A DNA stretch of 64,000 nucleotides, taken from the NCBI GenBank assembly GCA_011800805.1, contig MPNW01000220.1:213990-277989 (forward strand), given 5' to 3'. The stretch is from Hirudo medicinalis. Lineage: Eukaryota; Annelida; Clitellata; Hirudinida; Hirudinidae. The position numbers were made by a program, and so were the translations under genes. Below are positions 1 through 22,200 of the stretch, piece by piece. The notes under the pieces are model-generated. The model was not told the DNA's origin, made no database searches, and saw only the letters and a list, made by a program, of their open reading frames with translations. Each line of letters begins with the position of its first letter. Position 1 is the first letter of the stretch.

Positions 1-8298
<8,298 letters not shown>

Positions 8299-8700
8299 TT
8301 GGATCTCGAGGAAGAATGGAGAGCTAGAAATTAACAGTTTGCAATAGAAACGTGAGGCAAGTTTCTAAAGTATAACCAATTTATTTAGTTATTTTTAATA
8401 ATCTGAAAACGAGAAAAAAAGACCCCGATGTTTTTTTTTTCCAGAACGACTTCCGTCATCCTCACCGTCATCTTCGTGGTGTCCCCGAGCACGCTGCAAC
8501 CATTCAGTTCTTGGTCGAATTTGACAAATTATATAATCATGGTTATCATAGGTGATGTTGATTGTTGTTTCTCTGTTATGGTGAATGTGATGATGATGAG
8601 ATGGTGATGATGACGTTTTGCCTAATACTTCGACCATCATTATCGACGCCAGTTTCCTTCGCATTGTTACATTCATGATTGCCATTCAGTAATGATTATT

Positions 8701-8706
8701 AATAAA
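8701..8706 (+). terminator. Candidate MARK poly(A) signal
   Basis: AATAAA about 400 nt after the MARK stop codon is the first canonical hexamer downstream. Another occurs near 11442, so a longer 3' UTR is possible. Confidence 0.4.
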
Positions 8707-10245
8707 TAATGTGCTTATTTCATCTGTAAGAGTTGCTTTTCTTTTTGGTCATCATGTTTTTAAAATTTGTATTCATTTTGCATTATACCTTGATGATCGT
8801 GGTAATGACCACTCATGTTGTGAACATCCGAAAATTATCATCATCATTGTCATCGCCTTCATAGATTCGTGTTTAAAAATGCTTATGAAAGATCTGCAAG
8901 AGTAACTGACATTGATGACGATAGTTATGATTGCTGTCCGTCTCTGTTCCTACAATACGATGTCTCTCTGCTATGCTTCTTGTCCCTCCTTCATCGTCAT
9001 CACTGTCATATCCAATAGGCTGATTAATGTCCATTAAGTCATTCATTAGCGATGAGTCATTACTAATCAAATGTCGTCGAACCGTTCTGCCGTTGATTTG
9101 CCCTTTCCTGGTGAATGTGTTTGTGTTTTGTCGTGCCGTCGTCATTATCATTGTCATCATCGTCGTCGTTGAGTGTCATCACAACAATCATAAGCATTAG
9201 TACTGTTAGCCAGCATTACCATGGCACTTTTGTTGTTATTTATGAACTACTATTTATAAGAGCCCTTCTGTTTCCACATTTGGCATATCTGCTGTTTTTA
9301 GTTGCTAATAATGACGTCATGTCTGGCCATGGTGATGTGCATAACATTAACATATTTTGCATATTCATTTGCCCTTCTTTAGTTCGAAAACGTTTCCAAT
9401 TAATTATTCTTGGCATGTAAAGCGAAGGAAACGATTCGACCGGATGGATCTAGCTTGTAACAGGGTGATTCGTGATGGAGGTGGAGCCTTTTAATGAATA
9501 TTCAGTGAAAAGCATGCTCATTGGTCGGGGACTTTAGGACTTGTGGAATCTGTTTGAATGTCAGCGTGGCAGACGACGATTGGATGAGAGTGAAGGACTG
9601 CTGATGACGTGGAAGTGGCACGTCTCTGCATCTCCCACTTCTTTCACTACGACCAGGATTTACGATCATGACGTAACATCACGAATCCGATGTTCCGTCT
9701 TTTTGTGTCCACGTCTGCTTGTACGTGTGTGTGTTTTTTATTCTAATTTATTTTTTTTACTGAACATTTTAATTCTAAGTCTTCGTCTCCATGGCTACCG
9801 AGGCTGTAGTTATTTCTATCTACATTATTTTCGATGGCGTACTTACCACTTTACAACATCATCATCGTGATGGGGACTACTATTTATAGTTACTACTGAT
9901 GATTATTAGTCTTGTCGTCACCAGTTCCTACACTTTATTAAATTGACGTATTTTACTCGTATCTATCTATTCAAGCTTCGATGTCGGACTGCCGTACATT
10001 TCGGGCTCGTACTTCGTGATTCTAAATTGAAACGTGAGCCCCTCGTTGTCGATGTTTGTTTGTCGTCGGAGTCTGTCGTTAATGATCGGAAACTAATTAC
10101 TTCTGAAGTCGTCACTCGATCGCAGTCTGTGCATCCGATGCCTTTCGTAGGTTTGTGATACACCTTCGTTCGTGTGTGTGTGTGTGTGTGTGTACTCCCT
10201 CATGTTCACTTTAAGATGTAATGACAGGCTTTAAGTCACAACATA

Positions 10246-10312
10246 ATTCACATTTCATATTGCACTAACATGATTCACATTTCATATTGCATTAACATGA
10301 TTCGTATTTCAT
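10246..10312. repeat. 27-bp tandem repeat, about 2.5 copies
   Basis: Units at 10246-10272 and 10273-10299 differ at one position, with a diverged partial third copy after them. The unit begins ATTCACATTTCATATTGC. Confidence 0.85.
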
Positions 10313-10663
10313 CACCGACAAGCACCGAGGCATTCTCTAGTCGGATAGGTCATAAGGTTTGTTGGAACGCTTAGGAATGGTAATAATTGTAATAATGTTT
10401 TTTTTTTTGCTTGAAGTACACAGATCTTATTGATTATTGGACAAAATAATTTAGAATCTCCACAACCAACTTGTTTTTCATTGGTCGATATTTGTGTTTA
10501 GTTTATTCGCTAAGATGACATCGAAGTCTTTTCATTAAGAATGTCACGCCATGATTCCCAACATAAAATACTCTTCTGTATCGGATACTCCTGTTTGTAT
10601 GCTTGGATGCATATGTTTCTTCGTTCGTTTGTGTCTGTCTGCAATTGTTGGCCAAGTGACTGG

Positions 10664-10774
10664 CAAAGCCAACTCGCTGGCAGCAACCTTTTGGTGCCCT
10701 CCAGTGCCCGTTGACCCTTGACCCAGAAAACAGTGGAGAACTGACGACATTTGCTCCCAAGCGAGTTGGCTTTG
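10664..10774. repeat. Inverted repeat, 14-bp perfect arms
   Basis: CAAAGCCAACTCGC at 10664-10677 is the exact reverse complement of 10761-10774, with 83 nt between the arms. Similarity continues imperfectly inward. A related sequence (TTGGCCAAGTGAC followed by GCCAAAAGCCAAC) lies at about 62537-62564 in an SZT2 intron, which hints at a dispersed element. Confidence 0.7.
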
Positions 10775-12924
10775 TCCCTTTGACATTTCTCCAGGTACTT
10801 CTTCTATCCTCACTGTAATCATCATCATCACTGTCTGTCATTTTTGTACTTCTTGTCTTGAGGTTAAGAATTTCATCTTTACAATGTATAATATAAGTTC
10901 CCCCGAATCCCATGTTTGTTTACTGTTGTTGTACTCAGTTGTTTGACATTCTGTTGTTAAAGTGTCGCGCGGTTAATTTAAATTCTGAGCATGTCATCGG
11001 TCCGAACAGCAGTGTTCGTGTGCTGTTTTAGTGTTTTGAGGGGAATTGTGGCTGACGGTGGGGTGGAGGGTGATGACGTTCGTTGTGATGACGTTGAAGG
11101 TCGTGGAATTGCGTAACATTGAATCATTGAGCATCAACCATATCGAGACTTATTGTCGTCGTCGTCCTTGTTGTAGGCTTAAATCTTGTCAATACTGGAT
11201 TGTCGTTGTTGAGATGTCCGTTATTTTCAATTTCTTTGCTCACGATGAAGTCATGTTATTACCACCATCATCATCGCCATCTTGTTCTTGATCTTTATCG
11301 AGCCACTTGGTTTTCTTTTCAATTCTTCCTCGTGTTTCTCGTAACGATAGTGATTACGATGATGATGATGATGATGGTTACGATTGTGATTGCGAATGAT
11401 AAGTGGCGATAAGCGCGGGTTTGAGAACCAGAAGCAAATTGAATAAAAATTGGATTAAACATGTTGATGAACTACTGCCCGGGTTCATGAGGTTGACGAG
11501 GTTGCTGATTGCCATTTGCATCTTCAGGAACATTTCTGCAGCATGGTGGAACATTGTATGCTAGACCACATCGTTGATGACAATAAACATAGTTATTTAT
11601 AGTAATAATAGTTAGTTATAGTAATAATAAGAATAGTAATAATAATATTAATAATAATAATAATGGTTTCATTGTGTTGAGGGGGAGGTGGCGATGTAGG
11701 ACTCACTTCTTGAGGTGGTCGTTTTAAACAAGTGAAATTGTTTGGGATATGCCGTCCGCTGTGACGTCAGCTAAAAGTATATATGTAATTTGGTACACCA
11801 TTTGCTTGTTGGTCACAAAAAGATCACCTGCTGGAGGTGCCTGGACAGGAATGAAACCCTCCAGACATGATCCAGTTTCACGGCAACAATATTAACCGCG
11901 TGACGATAATTCAATTTCGTCGTCATCATCATCATCAACATAATAATTATTATTGTTATTATTATGCGAACAATCATCGCACTCATCCCTACCACCGCCA
12001 TCGTCGTCGTCGTCGTGATCGTCCTGATCACTTTACGTTACCCAGTCATCTTGCTTCCTTCCCAAGCCTGGGATGATAAGCTTAGATGGCAGTTTATCGA
12101 ACGCCTTTCACTGGAGTTTTGAAGTTTTAGAAATTCTGCCGAAAGTCTCAGCATCTCTCAGGAGAGCTTAGGGTAAGTCAAGACTGATTCACGCTTCTTG
12201 CCACGTTGTTCTTGACTAGCACGAGCCTTATACAGTTTTAGTGATAATGATGATGGTAATGATGATAGTAATGATCATCGGTTGTCATGACGAGGGCATT
12301 TATCGTTGACTTAACCTCTGATATACTGATCGGAGACGTTGACGTCATCGCATTAGGTCAACCTCATGACGTAATCTCGTGACGTAGATTGTGTGAATTG
12401 ATTATGATCACCGATATCAACGAGCCGATGATGTGACTTGTAATTGTAATATAATTTAATTCCTTGATACATTCCGTCATTCTTGATAAAATAATCTGCC
12501 ATCGAAGTGACACGTCCACAGTCATAGCCATAGTCATAGTCACAGTCATTTGTATTTCATGTCTCCATTCATTCATCCATTCACACTTATTCGTCCATGC
12601 GTCACAAACGTCAGATATTTACAAAACTACACTTAAAGAAATAATGCAATAAAAAAAGTTACGTAGTCAGTGAGATGGATGAGGATGAGAGCATTATATC
12701 AAAATCTTAACCACCATTATCATCATCACCATCATCACCATTTTCATCATCATCATTACCATTATCACCATCGCATCAGCAGCATAATCATCATCAGTTG
12801 ATGCTTGAAGAGTTAAAGCATAATTGGGGCATCTTTAAAAACTTTTTTGATTTACTTGTCTAGGACTAGCCATCTTCGTCGTCATCCTCCTTATCATTGG
12901 CACCACCACCGCCGCCACCATCAT

Positions 12925-13073
12925 CATCAGCAGCAGCATCATCATCGTCGTCGTCGCCGTCATCATCGTTATCATCGTCGTCATCATCATCGTCATCGTC
13001 GTCATCATCGACGTCATCATCATCGTCGTCATCGTCATCGTCGTCATCATCGTCGTCATCATCATCGTCGTCG

Positions 13074-13122
<49 letters not shown>
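12925..13122. repeat. Long ATC/GTC trinucleotide array
   Basis: About 200 bp of almost uninterrupted ATC, GTC and CAT triplets, ending in some 15 consecutive CAT units, about 180 bp before the start codon of the vWA gene. All open frames through it are single-residue runs (Asp on the minus strand, Ser or His on the plus strand) and I do not treat them as genes. Confidence 0.95.
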
Positions 13123-13298
13123 GAATAGCTTTATTAGATCTTTTTGTAATAACTTTATTAACTTCTCTGAAAGGAAGTGTTGCTTTTCCAGTAAATAAAG
13201 ACAAATTCTCCTCCATCTTCGTCGTCGTCATCACCGACTTTTACAACCCACTTTGGTGGCACCTGGCATTTAAAAGGATTCACAAGTCTGACCTTGAC

Positions 13299-16200
13299 AT
13301 GGCCATCACGACGCTGCGAACTCTAACTGACGTCATCGTCATCGTCCTACTTTCGGCTCCACTGATTGGTGAGATGAGATCATTTATTTATGTCTTCATC
13401 TTTTTATAATAATAACCTACTTAGCATAATCAACTCGTAATGAATATGCAGTGCCAGAGATTGTCGACTGTTTAAAAACATGGAAATTTGGATTGAGGAT
13501 ATCAAGTAGATCAGAGAGTGAATGAATGAATTAATGAATAATTAAATGAATGAATAAGTGAATGAATATTTGAACGACGCGTGACCTTGTTAAATAATTT
13601 TTCGTCACTTTTCAAAAACTTCAGTCCAATTTTCTACTTTTATGTGCACTTTGTTAAAAAAAAAACCTCCACACTGGTATGGAGTCATAGAGAGAAAGAA
13701 CAAACGTGAGATGTGCAGGCGAGTGAGGGGATTCTGTCTGACTGGAGATAGTTAGTCATACGAAACTTCAATACCTGTTGCTCATTTACTCCTTCCATTC
13801 ATTCATTCATGCATTCATTCATTCATTCATTCATTCATTCATCCATTGTCCATCCTGGACTTCACCGTGATCCACAAAAACAACCTGATCTCATCCAGAT
13901 TATTCTTAGCAGCATAATTTTAGAAAATCAATAAAAAATAAATCGTTGAACAATTCCATAAATCACTTAATCACTTACTCATTCACTCATTTCTTTTTCC
14001 TTACTTACTCCTTTACTGATCTTTCACTTTTAATTGGATTCAGGCGTGCATTACATAACTACTTCATTATTGTTGACAGTACTAATAGCCAGACCCCTTC
14101 AGTGACTGTAACTCGGTAATGATGGTGATGATGGTGATGATCGTGATAACGATAATGATGATGACGCTGGTGAAGTTATAATCAGTATTAAACGTGATGA
14201 TGATAAATAAATAAATGGTGCACGTAAAGGTTCATATTCTTTTAAACAATAGCAACATCAATTGCTTGCATCTTCTTTTCCAGCACTTACAGCATCACTG
14301 GATACTGACGTCGTCCGTTCTTCAGATGACGTCATCGTACAATCTCCTTCCAACAGCGAAAACACGACCAACGACCCCCCATCCGTGCAAGTCGCTCCTA
14401 CAACTCTCCCGAAAGTCACATCTCAGAGAATCAACAAGACTCAACCAGTGACCAATCCAAAGAAAAAGCAACCGAACAGACAAAGCAAAACTCACAAACT
14501 CATGCCGCAACCTTCACCTCGCCTTGCCGGCGCCCAATTGGCTCTGCCGCGGGAAATCTACACGGTGAGGGGCAGCGAGCAGAACGAAATTCCCGAACAT
14601 GATGACGAAGACGAAGACGTCCCGCCCAGGGACATTGTATTTGCCCTTGACTCGAGTTCAAATGTCACCTCAGAAGACCTTGAGATCATGAAAGAGTTCG
14701 TGCTCGGCTTGCTCAGAGGTAAACACGTCAACAGCGGGGTTTTGAGAGTGGGGCTCATGACCTTTGAGTCAAAGCCATTGGTTCGTTTCCACCTTTCCAA
14801 GTACAAGAAGATGGGACCAATGGAGAGGGTTTTCAGGTTCTATTGCTATATTTAAGCATACTTAATTTAAATATGCACAGTTGCTAAATTTATTCGCGCT
14901 GCTCTTTGGATGTTTACCAACAAATACAAAAATTGATGAAACCCTAACCCTAACCCTGTCTTAACCATCAGTCTCGTGTTACCTCTTGTTATTTAAGAAA
15001 TCTTTTGATTAGTTCTTTGTGGCCTTTATTCTCTCAAGTAGGGTTTGCGGGTAGACGGTCATTTGGGGCTACTCTTTTTTCATAGCTAATCACTACGACC
15101 TTTGCATTGTAGGTCGGAGATGAAAGTTCAAGGCCAGAGAAATTTGGCATCTGCTCTGAGAATGGTCAGAGACATCATGTTTCAAGTAAGTTGATTTTTA
15201 TTTAATTAGAGGCAATTAAACAACATTTGTCTTCAGTATCACTAAATCTACCATCACCCCGCTATCATTATCATTATCATCGTCATCATTTTCGCCGTCA
15301 TCATAGTCGTCGTCATCATATTCACAGTTGGCAGTAGTTAGGTATTTCACTACCTTCAGGTTCTTTTATATCAGCTATTCATCCTCATCAGAAGCAAATT
15401 TCAATTACCAATTAACTTAACCAATTAACTTCGTGCACATTTTCTCCCAGGTTCACAACATCTGATTAGTGGGTTAATTTTTCAGGAAGAAAACGGAGAC
15501 AGGCCAGATGCCGAAAACGTTCTAGTGCTCCTAATAGGGGGCGCTTCTGATCTTGAAACCCAGTATACTATCTCACAGGCTGAACAGAATGACCGGGCCA
15601 ACATTAGAACACTTGTCGTAGGCGTGGGTAATGACAAATCTGCTTCAATAGAACAGCAGAGGATAGCTAACTACCCCAATCATCTCTTCATCACCCCTGA
15701 GTTCAGTCGTTTGAGGAACCCTGCCACGAGGGAAATACTGAGAAGAAGAATGCTTTCCCTGCCCTCTTTAGAAATTCCTGGTAGGTTGAATCGATTAGTT
15801 CAAAGCAAGATGGCGTTTTTTTTTTATTGAAATTAAACTTTTAATGACGAACTTTTAATGTTCTCAACGAGTAATTATTTGATGGTGATTTATTTTATGT
15901 TCACAATTGTTTATTTTTTCAAGAAACCACCACACCTACCACAACAACCTCCACAACTACACCACCTCCCACTACCCCATCTACTACAACATCTACCACA
16001 ACTACGACCACAACAAAAACATTGACGCCAGCAGCAACAATTGAAGCCACTACAAGGGATAGAAAAACTACTCCTCGCACGTCAAGCTATCAAAAGATGC
16101 CTCGTTATTACCATTATGGCAGATACATAGATATTTATCATTACTTGACGAAATCATCTATACATAACTTCACAGGTTGGTTTACAAGTGTTAATTTTGA

Positions 16201-19200
16201 GTTAACAAGAACATGTTAAGTAGTTTATAAAGGTGTTTTTAAAAAATTCGCTTTATTTTTATTACAATGATATTACAAATAGCGAAGTCGCTTTCCCATC
16301 ACGGGAAATACCATTTACCTAATATGTGGTATCAAAAAATATTTCTTCGCTGACGAATTTCCATTTCAAATAGCATTGTAGAATCTCTTTTGTCATCATC
16401 ATCATCAATCTCACGCTACCTTCCAAAAACTCTTGTTAATACTCTGAAATTTACGATGTATATATTAATGAGTTCCACATTTTAACTTCCTCCAGACTGC
16501 AAAGGATCAGCTGATGTCGTTTTCTTACTGGACAGTTCTGCAAGTATTGGTGAAGAAAGCTATGACCGTATTGTCAGATTTTTAGTCAACGTTACCTCAC
16601 GATTGGACATCGACAGCGATCGCTTCAGAGTTGCTCTCGTAATTTTTAGCGATGATGCAAGCACAATATTTCATCTCAGAAACAGAAGTCATCTCGAGAC
16701 ACTGTCAAAGCTTAGTTCTGTCCCTTACCTTAATGGTGCCACAAATACTTATGCAGGGCTCAGGGAAGTCAGAACTAGAGTTAGTGTTAAAGTTATGTTG
16801 TTGATGTTACAATTTTTTTATTTTTTACGTACTTTTTATGTGCAAAATTTTTCGTTTAAGTAGAGTTTATAAGCTAACATTTTTTCCCTTCAAATGGTAT
16901 TCGAAGTCTAATTCTTTTTGTAGCAGACGTATTAGGCGTCTGCGGGTCTTCACGTTGTATTTCTGCTGGTGGGTCGCGAGCTGGGGTGATTTGCTATTTC
17001 TATTTGCATTGGTTTATAATTATCTCTGATAATTATTGCATTATTCATATGGTTTAATTTGATTTCAGGTTCTAACATCGGAGTTCAACAGACCGCATGT
17101 GCAAGATATAGTCGTTCTGATAACCGATGGTCTATCAAACATAAATCATGAAAGAACTCTGCCAGAAGCTAGGCGATTAAAGAAAACAGGGGCTATTATC
17201 ACAGGGATTGCTGTCAATTTGCAGAACAGAGTAAGTGCGTTATTCATCTTTTGTATTTTAAAGAGTAATTTTGGTATTAAATAAAATTGACTGCGAAACT
17301 ATAACCTTAAATTGCTTACATTAAATTTTCCATGCATCATAATTGTTGTAATCATATCATAAAAAAGAACACGATTTGGAATATTTTGACCCTCAAATTG
17401 CGATCTTCAAATTTGATTGACAAGCCGAATGTTAACTGATCTTTATTCAAGACTTGTATTTTAAGCATTTGAATTTTTAAGGCTGAACTGTTGGAAATAG
17501 TCAGTGAGCCTGCAAACAATTTGGCCTTAATAGCTGACAGCATTCCTTACCTGGATCGTCAAGGCAACAATTTGGCAGACAAGATATGTCAAAGTGAGAA
17601 AGTTACCATTTATGAAAATATGATAAAATTGATATAAGAAATAACTAGTCTAACTGCATGTCAAAATGCTGATTTTATGAAATATTAGCATAATTGTGAG
17701 TTATTGAGACAAGGTCTGGACCACCTACTATGATGTTCTGTTAATGACTACTTTTTCTTAGCTTGTTCCACATACGTTATGAAACGAAATCAATTTCTAT
17801 TTTGTGCCACTTAATTTTTTTTTTAATGTGCTCTCAATCATTTAATAAATTTCAGCTTGCTCATTTTAAAATGATGCAAGTGTGACTAATTAAAATTTTA
17901 AGCCAATTTATTTAATGGCTTCGTTCTACATTCAAGTAAGATTTATTTGAAGAAGCTAACGTGTCCGTTTATTATTTTCTGCTTTTATCTTTTATTAATT
18001 TTTATTTTGTTTACCTGGATTGTTCTGATGTGTAACAAACAAGAACAGAAATTATTCATCATAATATCTAAATAAAATTATACACTCCAGACACAGATGC
18101 TTGCCTCTCGAATCCATGCCAGAATGGAGGTAGATGCAAGTCGCACCTGAATGAATTTTTTTGCTCCTGCGCATCTGGATTCACCAGAAGGGACTGCTCT
18201 ACAAGTATGTTTTTGTTCATTAGCTATTGATCAATTTTTCTAATTTATTCATTCTTTCAGAATGCAGTGGCAAGCTGGACATAATATTTGCACTGGAGGT
18301 TTCTGGTTTTGTAGGGGAGGCAAACCTCAACCTTATGAAGGCCTTTGTCAAGGTTTTCATAATCAGTGTTGTATTCATTATTACTGCTGCATGGTCGGCA
18401 TCGTTTAAATTATGACTTTTTACGTACATCATCCGATCAATCAAAATGTCTAAAAGATCATCATTGTTTCTGCTTGCAGGATGTACTCGAAGATGTTAGC
18501 ATCTCTGCTTGCAGCATCCGCATAGGTCTCATCAAGTACGGCTCCTCTGCCTTCATCCACTTCCATCTGGACGACCATACTACCCTGGAGGACATACTCG
18601 ACAGAATCGATGAGGCACAGTTTAGCCATGGGAGCTGTTTTCTAGCTGATGCCATAAACAAAGCTCGTTCAGCTATGTTCTCCTCCTCCCATGGAGTTTC
18701 TGCTGATGCAAGGAAGATCCTGGTGAGAGCCTTTCTTAAATAATGAGTGAGGAAGCACAAAAAAGTTTTAAATGTTTGAACTTGAACTCTTCATTGCTCA
18801 ATGATCTAATCACTATGTAATGACTCAGATCCTCATTGGTCGTGGTAATGTCGACGTCAAGCCGAAACTGGTCATGTCAGAAGTGAGGAAGGCAAGGAAT
18901 GCGTTGATCCACATTATTACTGTTGCTGTCCAACCGGACGGGGAAGGGAGACAGCTCATGGCCCGTATCGCCACAGAACCTTCCGGTGCATTCGAACTGG
19001 ATTCCTTCACTCAATTGTACGGTCTACACGAGCCACTCATTCAGCATGTTTTTGATGGTCAGTTAGAAGTTTTAATCACAAGATGAATTGGCATTCAGTA
19101 TGAATTATGAATTAATATTAAATTATTTTTAACATCAATGCCACCATTTTGCTTTGTGCATTTCAAGGTGAAGTTCTCTTCATTAATTTACTTGAATTTA

Positions 19201-22200
19201 CTTACTGCATTTACTACATAACTTTGTTATGACGAAACAGCTTCCTCCCAATGCCATCCAAACCCTTGTGAGAATGGAGCCATCTGTATTGATCTCCTCA
19301 ATCATTACAGGTGTGAGTGTGCAGCCGGATTTTCAGGAAGAAACTGCAAGAATTGTTGGTCATGTTTGAAAAAATGTTTCTGGTGAAAATTATTAGCTAA
19401 ATATATACTTTATATGTTACCATCCAATACTTCTGAATACTTCTGGCACAAAGTATTTTTATCGATTTATCCTCATCTTTCAAGCATGCAGGGCCAACTC
19501 TGACATTGTGTTTGTCCTTGACACAACACGGAGTATGAGAGGGAAGAACTTCTCAGAAATTAAAGATCTTCTCTATGACTTTGTCCAACAGTTGCCCATT
19601 GATCATGATCAAGTATTTGCTAGCATGATTCATTATTGTCACTGTTGGTGCCTATCATAATTATGGGCTTCATTTTACTCCTCTGCATAGGTGAGAGTTG
19701 GTCTGATGAAATTGGGTCGGCCACCTTTTGTAAATCGTTATCTGAACGAACCTGGAGGCAAGGTAGATATATTGGGAGCCATAGAAGCGCTCAATTACGA
19801 CGGAGGGGATCCACTCACTCCTGAATTCTTGGAAGCCATGGTCGAAGATGTATTCACTGAAGCCAGAGGTGACAGACCTCATGCTCGTAACTATGTCATC
19901 ATACTGACAGGAGGCAAGATGTGGGACGTTGGAATGACCAACATGGCTAAGCAGCCAAGGCACAATGGAATACATGTGTTTGGGAGTGGTCTGAATCTGA
20001 GAGAACGAGAGAAAAATCAACTAAAACAATTAGTGGAGAATCCAGAAACTGACATCTACCTGCCCAATACTCGTGAACAACTTTCGACCAGCCTCAACAA
20101 AATTTTCACCTCAATCTGCGAAGATGATGACCAATGCGCCATCAGCAATCCATGCAAGAATGGAGGCAAATGTGTTGATGGGCTGGACAGATTTGCATGC
20201 AAGTGTGCTCCTGGATTTGTTGGCAGAGATTGTTCAAAGCACTGCCCTGGACCCATTGATTTGGCCTTCCTGATTGATGCTTCCATAGAAATGGGGCAGC
20301 AGAATTTCTACTTGGCTCTGAACTTTGCCAGTGAATTGGTAGAGCAAGTCAACCTTGGCTTCAATCGAACAAGGGTGGCCGCCATGTCCTACAGTGACCG
20401 CACAAGAGCAGTCTTTTATCTGGACTCCATCTTCAATTCCAGTCAGGCTTCAGATGCCATCCATGGCACAACCTTCAGATCTGGATTCCCAGATCTTTCT
20501 GATGCCTTCAGCACAGGTCAGCCATCGATTTGTTTTCTTGTTAGAGATAATTTAATATATGAATAGTATATATTTCAATTTCAATTGTTTTTGGAACAAA
20601 GCAAAGTTCTGTTTTTCCATAAAGTTGAGTCTCATACATAAGCAGTAGTGCTTTGATGGTTTTAATTGATGTAATTTTGATATTAGTCCGCAGGGGAATA
20701 TTCACGATGCGCCACGGAGAAAGGGCGAATGCCAAGAATGTGCTCATCTTCATTACGGCTTCCAGCGGAAGCTTCGGCTCCTCGGACGATTCTATAGCCA
20801 AAAGTGCTCATCAACTCAAGAATGATACCAACAGTCTCATCATAAGTGTTGGCCCTTACGTTGACAAGGTTTCACTCTTTCGTGACCTCAGCGGTGCCGG
20901 TAACTTCTACTCCGTGGCAATGGACTTCTCCAACATAAAGAACCACATTCCCGTCATTCTGGAATCGATATGTGACGGTATTTACTGAATGATTACGGAG
21001 TAGGCGTATGGCTTTTTGTTATTTGGACGTATAAACTTAACTTTTTAGTTAAGAAAACAGATGGCTTAAGATGTAATAATTAACTGATGAATTGCATTAA
21101 ATTATGATGCCTATCTTCACTAAAGTAACTAGTGCTGATGCATCACCTTTTCCAATTTTTGAAGATGGAGATAGTTGTGAATTAAATCCATGTCAGAATG
21201 GAGGAACTTGTGTCGATGACTTGCGTTTCTTCACCTGCTACTGCCCTGATGGATTTACAGGGGACAGATGTGAGATTGGTAATTATGCTTAATAATCAAT
21301 TGATTATGTGATTAATTATTTAGCGGTTCGTGCATTTGCATTTTCTCACCCGAATCAATACTAGTGCTCCTAAGAGTGCTACATCTCTCGTTAAGTAAAA
21401 TAAATGTAATAAACTTATCTAACGTATCTAGGATTTGAAAGGGACCTTGATGTGGTGTTTGCCATTGACACAAGCAGGAGTGTTGGATACTATAATTTTC
21501 ACTTGCTAAAAGATTTTGTGTCATCTGTTGTTGAGAGGCTCCCCATATCATCTGGCAAAGCCAAAGTGGCCATGATCACTTACTCTGATCATGCTGAGGT
21601 TTGTGCAGGGATGTTTTTAATAAATGTTATGATATGACCATCATAAGTTGTAATTTGTCATTCCAACAGACAAGATTCTTCTTCAACTCATACAAAAAAG
21701 CTCATTCCATTATAAACAGAATAGAAACTCTCAATTATTATGGGCATGGAGCTTCTGATCATGTTAGTGCGTTGATGGAAGCCAGACAAAGAATTTTCAA
21801 ACAATTTAGAGGGGCCCGAGATGATGCTCAGGATGTGATCATTCTCATTACTGATGGCCCTTACGGGGCTCTGAATAAAACTCATGTTGAAGAAAGTCAT
21901 CGTTTAGAGGAAGCAGGAATCCGGGTCATAACACTAGCACTGTTTTTCTATGAGGAGGAAACATTGTTGAAAGCCAAACAAGCCTATAAGGAAGTTTCTG
22001 ATCCCTCATCGATGAGCACTCTCTCACCAAATAGCTATTACAACTTTTTTTATCAAGTGAACACAAAAGATAAAGATCAGATTCATAGACAAGTACTTCC
22101 ATTCTCTTCTCAATCCTCTGATAGGATCTTCTTGACTGGATACCATCAACTGAACAACCATATGGCAGACTTGGTCGTTGAGAAACTTCGAGACATCTAT

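Larger units (their letters stand above)
8299..13298. other. 5-kb interval without a supportable gene
   Basis: This holds the MARK 3' UTR (its length is uncertain) and the upstream region of the next gene. I found no exon chain with protein-like composition on either strand; open frames here are short or are Asp/His/Ser/Met homopolymers produced by triplet repeats. Contents I can name are CAT/GAT tracts, a GT run at about 10171-10193, a 27-bp tandem repeat, a 14-bp-arm inverted repeat, four of the TGACGTCA sites reported separately or just outside, and a 200-bp ATC/GTC array near the right end. Confidence 0.7.

Noticed and set aside
12866..13234. Minus-strand frame encoding a long poly-Asp protein, and plus-strand poly-Ser/His frames
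   Set aside because: All are translations of the ATC/GTC triplet array; no non-repeat protein segment, splice context or homologue.
13269..13277. TTTAAAAGG as a TATA box for the vWA gene
   Set aside because: It lies only 30 nt before the ATG, which would leave no 5' UTR; the true promoter is unknown.
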